The notes below the pieces were generated by a model, which was given only the letters and a program-made list of their open reading frames with translations, made no database searches and had not been told where the DNA came from. Below are positions 55,605 through 64,000 of a stretch of DNA of 64,000 nucleotides, piece after piece; positions within the stretch are counted from its first letter, which is position 1; each line of letters opens with the position of its first letter. This DNA comes from Sanguinoderma infundibulare (taxonomy: Eukaryota > Basidiomycota > Agaricomycetes > Polyporales > Polyporaceae), in NCBI GenBank assembly GCA_032821775.1, contig JAVLRN010000008.1, positions 310,001 to 374,000 on the forward strand, given 5' to 3'. The position numbers and the translations under genes were made by a program.

Positions 55605-58600
55605 ATCCAAAATAGCAAGCGGACAGCGGACCTAGCACGGAACGAAAAGGACAGAAAGTGTCAGAGAGCACCGTCCTAGGGGCGGCGGGGAAAGTGAAGG
55701 CGAAGGAAGGGATGCCTCAGATAACGAGATTCGCCGAGTGGGTCCTTAAGAGGCGGTCGCGCACTCACCGGCGAATGAATCGAAGACGTTGCAAAAGGCA
55801 CGCCGCGTAGATGTCGCGAGCAGTACTCCTGAAACTCAGCTTCCGAGCATCAGTTGAACGACGATCGGGCGTCGGGCAGGCGGACGCCCTCTCCTAGCCG
55901 AACAATACGGGTCTGAAGATGGATGTTCGCTCACCTGATCGGCCAATAATCGTGTTGAATCGCATGAGCTGTTGCCTCCGCCGCGGTACAAACGAGGGAT
56001 GGGTCCCGAGCTACGCCATCCAGCGTAAATCTTTGATACTGGACGGGGACAAACTCCGACGATTCCTGTACGCTCTTTGCACGAAGCCTGGCAGTTTGTC
56101 ACCGGCTCCGGACGTGATGAGTATGTCCAGACACTCTGACCCGATAACGAGACATCGATTGAATGTCAGGAACCAGGACAGAGCTCTATGACGGACGGGG
56201 AAGACAGAGAGGCGATCCTAGCATTCTTCATATCAGAAACTATTCAGCGTCGCCAGACTCGCCAGTTCGCGGAAGGATGCGGAGTCATCGGCGCCTCGGC
56301 AAGCGAAAGACGAAGACAAGAGAAGCAGAGCCGAAACCGTTCGGCGAAGCAAAACCTAGACATGCTGCTGCGCCCTCACCTCGGCGTGGGACAAGCAGTA
56401 CAAACCCGGTTCCGCCCCGGCTTACGCGTCAGGTCCAAGCCAATCAGAATGGAGGTCTCATGCTCACCTTGTGGTCGTTGGAGGGAAAGCGGCATTTGCC
56501 TTCCTCAACTGCCTGCCAATGCATGTTCGTCGAGTCGAGGCGGACCCTGGCGGACCTGACGCCTCTTGCCCGAGATGCCTCAGCGGAGATTGTCGGAGAA
56601 TGAATGCGACCCATCACAATCTGTCACCTCTCAATCTGTCCACGATCCCGCGAAAAGAGAGCGAGCGGTGGGCAGACATCAATGTCCGAGCGAAAAGCCT
56701 CCGTGGATATTACGAGTCAGACGTGCGGCGCACGCAATGCTCTGCGGTGATCGCGTGAGGGACGGAGGGTGTGTTGCCCCTAGTGGCTGGAATACGAACC
56801 TGGTTGGTTAGTCGAGTAAGTTTGAGGCGGATGTCCTCGAAAAGCTGAGTACAAGCTTTCATGATGCCAAGATTCTTCATGTATACTTTCAGGGTAGACG
56901 AATGACCTAGTCGCACTGGGGACCGGGCCAAGTGCAAGTCAAAAGTCAGAGACGTTGCATCACAAATGGAAGCTTGATACTAGACGCTCTTTATCAGGTA
57001 CGTGGGCAGTGCTTCAACAGCACCCTTTCGATATCATGTAGACTTCGCACCTCAGAGCAAGAGATTGAGTGGTTGAATCGGAGCGGCTTCTGTCAACCCG
57101 GCAGACTTGTGCTCATCCCCGACAGTCGCGTCAAATTCTTCGGCAGTTTACGACGCACGGATTGTTCGCAGACCTTGTCCGCTTGTCCAGCACTATTTGT
57201 CATCCGACTTGGACTTGACGCAAATCGTGAATCGCCTCCATCTGCCAGTGGCAAGAAGTCAATTGGCCTTACCTCACCTTCAAGTACCCACAATAGAAAT
57301 TCAATAAATCCAGGGGAAGCGGCTGTGCATTGCGGATAGTCTTCTGATGGACAACCGCATCCGCATCTGCACGGAGTTGTCGATGACCGGCTTTGAGGGT
57401 CGGGACGAGTCTGTTTACCACCCGAAGCCCTTCAGGTGGGCTGAACTGGCGCCAAAACCCGTATTTCGAGGCCGTGGCCCAAGCGTAATCACTGCTTCGT
57501 GCTTTTCCTGCGCGCGGTCAGCTCTGAGATGAGGCTTACGAGTTGTTTGTGAATGTATGGAGGATGCAAAAAGAACAGAGACCATCTCAACAAGGGCTGT
57601 CAGACCTACCCAGCTAGCGCCCGGCGTCTCCGTTGCAGCCTCAGGATTGAGGGAAGGAGACTGACATGTGGCTCGAGGTGCTCCATCGAGCCACATGCCA
57701 GCCTAGACTGCTGCATGTCCAGCACATGGCTGCCAATATAGATAGTGGGTCAGTTCTGCTGCGATACAGATTGTTATCCGATATTGCCACTCAGCTCGCA
57801 GAGAAGCAACGGATGCTAGCCATGAGGTTTGGGGCTGGCGCTTGCTATGGGCATTGGGATATGAAGAACAAGAGATGACTCTCACCGATTCTTCTCGGAG
57901 GTGCCTGAGTGACAGTCCGAGCTGCCTTCGAGCGGACGTCTGCCATCTTCGCCTCGCAAGCGGCCATGAAGATGGCCGATGTCCAGAGCTCCTGCCGAAA
58001 AGGGCCCGATCTGGCCGAGGGAACGTGGGTATATGCGTCCTCTTTGCGTCATACTTGACTTGCGACGGACGTCTTGGGTGTGATGAATCGATTGGCTCCA
58101 CGCTAAGGTCCGAGAAAAGTCGTATGGTATTCGCAGGGCGTCGCTGCCAGCTCTAGGAGGGAGTCAAGGGAAGAGTTGCGCAAGCGCCCTGAGTGGCTGG
58201 GGCGGAGCGTAAATGTGATACATACTCCGACTGGATTCCTGTGCCTGAGTCGCAAGAGTCTGACACCTTTGTCCACGATCCTCCAAGTCCTTTACTATCC
58301 TGGGCCTCTGTATTCTGTCTACTGTGCAACTCTCGATATTGCCGAGGTCTAGCAATTCTCAGATCATTCGAAAAATGCAGAAGAGCTTGCAGCGCCTACC
58401 CTTATCTTTGTATGACGGATTGCGTCGTTCGCTTCGCAAGAATACCATCTTGATTTGTCAGGACGTTCGAGCCACCATGTTCCCTCTTACCGCTCAAAAC
58501 CCGCGCTCGCAATAGGAGACGCTTTCTATCAATACGCATCCGGTGACTCTATCATGCCCAGAGCCTGGCATATGCATGCCACCAACTGGAGGCTAGGCCG

Positions 58601-59659
58601 ATCCGTCGTCTTCGGGCCTACTCACGTCCACGTAATCCCCGAGTATTGCTCTAGAAAATTTCTGGCTGTTGAACTGTCGGACGCTCACCGCACATGCTAA
58701 GCCGGGACTTGGCGGTTAGTGTGGCCCAATCGTTTACATTCAGAGAGCCCAACTTGTTGATTCCGCTGGCCTTGTTCCAGATGGCACTCTGCAATGTGCA
58801 TGCACCACTACTTTCAAGGCGCGCGCGCTTGCTGTAGGTGAGTCAAAAGTTATGTATGTGGAGCATTAATTGTTTTTACTCTCCGGACCCATACGCCTAA
58901 GTTGTTGCGGACGATGCCAGTGTCGTGAGAACTACAATGACACCTCAATAATCCAGAAACCCCCAGCTTCTCGGTCCGAGAACAGCGGCCCCGGCACTTC
59001 GAGGACGCAAGTTATTGCCATCTGTCGCTGTTCAACGCTGGCCTCCTGTTCCCCATTGAATCACTGCCCGCAGAAGCTGTACGTCAGTTCTCTTGCTTCA
59101 AGTCTGGCTCGTCGGTCAGCGAGTTGTGGCAGCCCAAACCCTTCTGATGCAGATGCAGGCACTGACGTACGATGTACCAACTTCCCAGACGTTAGCACCC
59201 GCCTCAGCCGCCAGGGCATCCCTACTCGGCACTTACGGGCGCAACACGTCCGCGCCTCCTGCCGGTTGGGATACTACATGCGAGACGTTCCCGGACGCCA
59301 ATAGATGAGCTCACCGCGTCTATACGCATCCGGGATTGGACGCGGACGGTCAGAAGTACCGTGCGCCGACCCTGAGCAGCTTTCCCCTCAATTCCGTCAG
59401 GGACCTCCAGGGGTCAGGCGCAGGGATGTAGTACTGCTAGCGTCGAACTGATGGCGCCTCGGACCCATGAACGGCTTGGGGTCGAAAGATCTCCGATCGG
59501 TCCCGTCCATTGCAGCTGCCTTCCCCTCCTGCATGACTTCGACCGTTATAAGACTCGATCAGCAACAAATTTCCCTGCCTGCCGCCCCCCGCCCCGGGTC
59601 GCACGGAAGTGTACGCCGCGCCCGCCTAATCCTTCCTTCACAATCCTTCCGTTCTTACC
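55605..59659. other. 4 kb without a recognisable gene
   Basis: Short frames only; none shows a domain or convincing splicing. The last ~200 bp should hold the promoter of the GT2 gene. Confidence 0.4.
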
Positions 59660-62600
59660 ATGGACTACGACGCTTACGATGCCCTACTTCATCATATTTT
59701 CAGACAGGTGTGTTGTAGCATCAACTTAACCCTCTGCTTCTTTCACTCACGCCAACGAACCTCGTGTCGTAGACCCAAGGGGATGCATGGTTCAAACCCT
59801 CGGAAGAGAACATTCACGCGGGCGTTTGCCTCCGCGTGGACAACAACAACTTCCGCGTCTTCCCCTATGAGAACGACTATCTAGAGCCGTTTGAGTCTGC
59901 CATCCGTGTTCTCAATCCCGTCGTCGCCGTCAAGGTCCGTAGTGCCGCAATCCACGCTGCGTTGGGCACCGTGTACGTATGCCAATCTTTGCCATCACAC
60001 CACCCATTAATCAGCGCGTTGCCGCCTTCCAGCAAGGAGGGCGTAGACTGCATTTACGTCGACAATGACACTCGCATCCAGATCATGGACACCATGGCCT
60101 TCCTTCCCCGCGCGGACAAGGAGCAATGTGCCGCCTTCATCGTACGTTTGCGTTGTCTTCCTTGACAGATTTGCAGCAAGTCTGACCGATCGCATCCTCT
60201 GACTATGAATAGCGCGATGAACGCGTGATGGTAATATGGACGTACGACCTTGACAGCATCATCCCCACGTGCCGCGACTTCGAAGAGAAGCTCATCAAGC
60301 TCGTCTGGACGCGCCGCTCCGCATTCGCCTCCCTCGCGAGCTCTGCCTCACCTTCAACCACTGCCTCCGCTGAGCACCTCACCGAGAAGGCGGCGCGCGA
60401 TGTCATCGCGAGTGAAAAGTCCGACGTCATCGTCCTGGCAGCTAAAGATGCGAAAACACTGCCCAAGAAGACCCGTACCTGCAACATCTTCGGGTACTGG
60501 AAGGCCGACGCGAGCGACCTCGAGAAGACTGCTGAGGGCCCCTCCCCGCGTCCAATGCGCATGTTCGCGCCCGTGTACTGTGGCATAGGTGCCGGCCTGT
60601 CTCTCTGTGCGTGGTGTCTTCTCCCATTCGTTCACCTCACCCCAACCCATTCAAATGCTCATGTTCATGCGACAATCAGTCTTCATCGGGAGTGGCGCTA
60701 GTGTTCTGCTCGAGGAGTCCCTCCTGGACGGATACTGGCCCCGGTTCGCGCTTCTGGCCACCGCGCCCTTTCTCTTCTGCGTCTCTCTGGTACGTTCGAG
60801 TCCCCTTGGCACGGAGGATCGCCTCTCCGCAGGCACGCTGACGAACTCCCCTCCTCCAGTTCTTCTCGCTCATGATCGTCACCAATATTACCTATGTGTA
60901 CGTACCTGTTCCCCAGTGCTCCGTGGTCTTCGGGCTCACGGTGTCTCGGTTTGGTCCTGGCCCTGACTGCCCCCTGCATGTGCATTGCTCCCGCACAGCC
61001 TCGGCCCTGTCGCGCAATTCCACCAGAACTCAAAGTACTACTCGGCCGTGCCTCCCGCGCCCAACAAGTTGGTGGACGAGAACCTGCCGCACGTAACGAT
61101 CGAGATGCCGGTCTACAAGGAGAGCCTCACGGAGACAATGTAAGTTCGCTCCGCCATCGCACTTTCCCACTCCACCCGCATTCCCATCCCATTTCATTCC
61201 GAGCGCGAGCGGGAACACGGGTCCCAATCCCGTCGGACGCTCGCGCGCGCAGCCTTCGGGTCGATCTTCCGCTTCGCTCACGCTCCCGTGGGAGAGGGAG
61301 CCCCGAGACTGCCCGTTCTGTGATTAGCTTTTGGCTTTCCTTGGGGCGAGATCTGCACGGCAGGGCGGAGTGCTAACCTAACCCTTCTCTGCTCGCGCCG
61401 CACAGCGCGCCCTCGGTGTACTCGCTCAAGAAGGCGATGCAGACGTACGCGCGCCAAGGCGGGACCTCGTCCATCTTCGTGCACGACGATGGCCTGCAGC
61501 TCATCTCGGAGGAGGAGCGCCAGGCGCGGATCACGTTCTACGCGGACCACAACATTGGCTGGGTCGCGCGCCCGCCCCACAGCGGCGCGCCCGACGGGTT
61601 CAAACGCGCGGGCAGGTTCAAGAAGGCGTCGAACATGAACTACGGGCTCGCGCTCTCGCTCAAGATGGAGAAGCACATCCTAGAGCTCGAGGCAGCCGCC
61701 GCAGCTGTGGGTACGCGCGCGCGCGCGCAGGAGGACTTGGAGGACAACATCGAGGACCGCGCGCTCGAGATGGCGATCGAAGAGACGTTCGAGGAGAGCG
61801 GGCGGAGGTGGCGGCCGTGGGCGTGCAACCCCAAGTCGCTGCGCATGGGAGATATCATCCTCATCGTGGACTCGGACACGATCGTCCCCGAGGACTGCCT
61901 GCGCGACGCGGCCCGCGAGCTGACGGAGTGCCCGGATGTCGCGATCATCCAGCACGAGTCGGACGTGATGCAGGTCGCGCACCACTACTTTGAGAACGGC
62001 ATCACCCACTTCACGCGGCGCATCAACCGGTGCATTTCCATGTGTTGCGCGAACGGGGAGGTCGCGCCGTTTGTCGGGCATAATGCGTTCCTCCGGTGGT
62101 CTGCGCTTCAGGATGCGGCATTCGTTGACGAGGCTGACGGCAAGAAGAAGATCTGGTCAGAGTCAAACGTGTCCGAGGACTTCGACATGGCGCTTCGTCT
62201 CATGCTCCGCGGTTACATCATTCGCTGGGCTACGTACTCGAACCGCGGCTTCAAAGAGGGTGTCTCGCTGACATGCGACGACGAGTTGAATCGTTGGCAG
62301 AAGTATTCGTATGGTGAGCGCATCGTCGTTCATACATTCGATTTTTCAGCTGACATTGCTAACCAAGGCTGCAACGAACTCATCTTCAACCCCATCATTC
62401 AATGGTGGCGCAAGGGCCCCATCACCAGGCAATTACGTACATTCATGTGGTCGAACGCTCCTGTCCACTACAAGATTGGAATGATGTCGTGTAAGTAACG
62501 TCATCGAGGATCCGACGTCCAGAGGTTGATCAATTCATATGCAGACATGTTCTCGTACTGTGGGTGCTGATTGTCGTTCTACCACGTAACAGTCCCTGAC

Positions 62601-63401
62601 CCTGTCATCCAGACGCGCTTTCCGGGGCGTTCATTCTTTCCACGATGAACTACTTCCTTCTCGGCTGGAACCTTCCCGTTCGTAACCTCCGTCATTCGAA
62701 CACGCTCATCCTGACATTCTCCTTGCAGATTGACGGCTACTATGAGCACAGTTTTGAGATCTGGCTGGCGTGCACGGTGGTCTTCCCCGGCGCGGGAAAT
62801 CTTGGCTTCACGATGCTGGAATATCGTCTCGGCTCTCGGTCGCTATTGGACGCTGTCATCGAGAACGTGACCTGGGTCCCATTCTTGTCAGTCATTTCTC
62901 CGCGTACCTGATTGAAACGCTTCCTTACCGAATGGTTCGCAGCTTCTTCTTCTTCGGAGGCCTGAGCATCCACTTGTCGCAGGCACTGCTCGCGCACCTC
63001 TTCTCGTACAACATCACCTGGGGCGCGACGAAGAAGGAAGTCGAGCGGTCCAATTTCTGGCAGGAGGTGCCGAAGATATTCAAGCGTTTCTGGATCGCGC
63101 TCCTGTTCTCCTTCATCATGATCTGTGTCATGATCATCCTTACCACGTCGGCCGTCCCGATCGGATGGCGCATCTTCGGGTGGGACTGGGCTGTCATCGT
63201 GCCCGTTGCGTACGTCCATCATGTCTGCTATTCGTTGACGGGCGTGTGCTCATGGCTGTTAACCGCTCTGCAGCATTGTCGTTGGCTGCCACATTCTTTA
63301 TCCAGTGAGGATGCTCCCCGTATCTTTGGATAGAATTTCCCTGACATCCATATCATGACCAGATCCTCCTCAATCCGTGGCTCATGATCTTCTCGTATTA
63401 A
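59660..63401 (+). CDS. multi-spanning GT2 glycosyltransferase, polysaccharide synthase-like
   Basis: ATG at 59660 in CCATGG context (MDYDAYDALL). About a dozen exons; the last ends LLNPWLMIFSY at 63401. A cytosolic N-terminal region precedes two membrane helices (about 60690-60900), then the family 2 transferase domain: VTIEMPVYKESL, DDGLQLI, the DxD motif in VDSDTIVPEDC, SNVSEDFDMALRL for the catalytic Asp, and RWQKYSYG in the position of the QxxRW motif. Three or more helices follow (NYFLLGWNLP, FFFFGGLSIHLSQ, FSFIMICVMIILTTS). It resembles the conserved fungal GT2 enzymes needed for hyphal growth on surfaces; the product is unknown. All exons are open. Confidence 0.87.
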
Positions 63402-64000
63402 TCTTTCCATCTCGGTCGACATTTTCCAAGGACTTTTTCCATACTATGGGCTTTTCCGGTTCTAACAGGCTGTACTATACTTGCCGGGCTTTCTCACATA
63501 GAGGTCTACATTATAGGTTCTCGCGATATGTATGATATTCCACTCCAGACTCGGATCACCTCTTCCCTCGTCGCCACATAATCTCGAACAGCTCCCATCG
63601 GGCGATAACGCACTCACCGTCCACTCACATGTAAAGACATCTGCTTTGTACCGGATGGACTTCCAACACCACTGTCTTTATCCCGCTCCCCCATCTGCAG
63701 TTGTCTGCAACTACCCACCAGAGTTTGGGTTCTCGAATCTCCGAAGAATCTGGGAAGTGATGACTTGACCGGGGTTTAACTGTGGTCCTGAAACGTCATC
63801 GGCGGTCGATGGCCTGCTCACTGTGACAATGCCCGAGAACCGGATACGCCAGCCGCGACCTATGTACGTCCCGTTCCTTGGGCAATCACTCTCAGCTGTT
63901 CAGTCTTCGGTGACTAGGAAGTGAGTAACACATGTGCCTTACTCTCCGAGTCGAGCTGTGTGTGAACTGAACTTCATTTCGGCTTTCAAATTATGTTAAC
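63402..64000. other. GT2 3' flank
   Basis: No gene or distinctive signal is seen up to the window end. Confidence 0.4.

Overview
The window is genomic DNA from a filamentous basidiomycete, most likely an Agaricomycete (mushroom or polypore lineage). The signs are genes split by many ~50-70 bp introns with GTRNGT donors, a FunK1 fungal-type kinase, a DUF6533 seven-helix protein, membrane-anchored GH16 proteins, and a KDZ DNA transposon carrying a TET/JBP dioxygenase, an association known mainly from mushroom genomes. No species is assigned. Nothing points to bacteria, an organelle or a virus.

Layout. 1-1.6 kb is repeat-rich (hairpins, GGATGCATCC palindromes, a tRNA-like SINE head). 1.6-4.17 kb holds a CK1-like kinase gene (copy A); an inverted, diverged copy (copy B) lies at 29.7-32.3 kb. 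5.36-8.77 kb is a housekeeping gene for a circularly permuted nucleolar GTPase (Nug1/GNL3 family), whose 1.37 kb intron contains a 648 bp TIR element. 9.6-28.4 kb is a stack of mobile elements: a DIRS/Ngaro-type tyrosine-recombinase retrotransposon (Gag, RT, RNase H, YR; minus strand) is split inside its RT active-site motif by a 14.4 kb KDZ element (12113-26513). The KDZ transposase gene is split by a ~950 bp GTCGC-rich insertion (1457 bp with its contents), and that insertion is split by a 504 bp solo LTR. 28.4-29.4 kb is a second member of the TIR family found in the nug1 intron.

32.3-37.9 kb holds a decayed FunK1 copy (minus) divergent from an intact FunK1 gene (plus). 39.1-40.7 kb is the DUF6533 membrane protein gene, 42.3-43.0 kb a possible homeodomain-like gene, and 44.75-45.58 kb a small secreted protein. 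Two paralogous type II membrane GH16 genes (46.5-48.6 and 53.6-55.6 kb, both minus) flank 5 kb with no recognisable gene. 59.66-63.40 kb is a multi-exon GT2 polysaccharide synthase-like gene.

The most interesting part is the KDZ element. Between long TIRs with subterminal 54 bp repeats it carries a KDZ transposase, a TET/JBP 2-oxoglutarate/Fe(II) dioxygenase (predicted 5-methylcytosine oxidase), a protein with an RNase H1-type hybrid-binding domain, and three uncharacterised proteins. The transposase, the dioxygenase and the host retroelement RT carry in-frame stops, several of them TGA where CGA is the likely ancestor. That pattern fits deamination of methylated CpG, which makes a TET-bearing transposon in a methylation-decayed nest a notable arrangement. 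Cell-wall genes (two GH16, GT2) and kinases are the main host functions.
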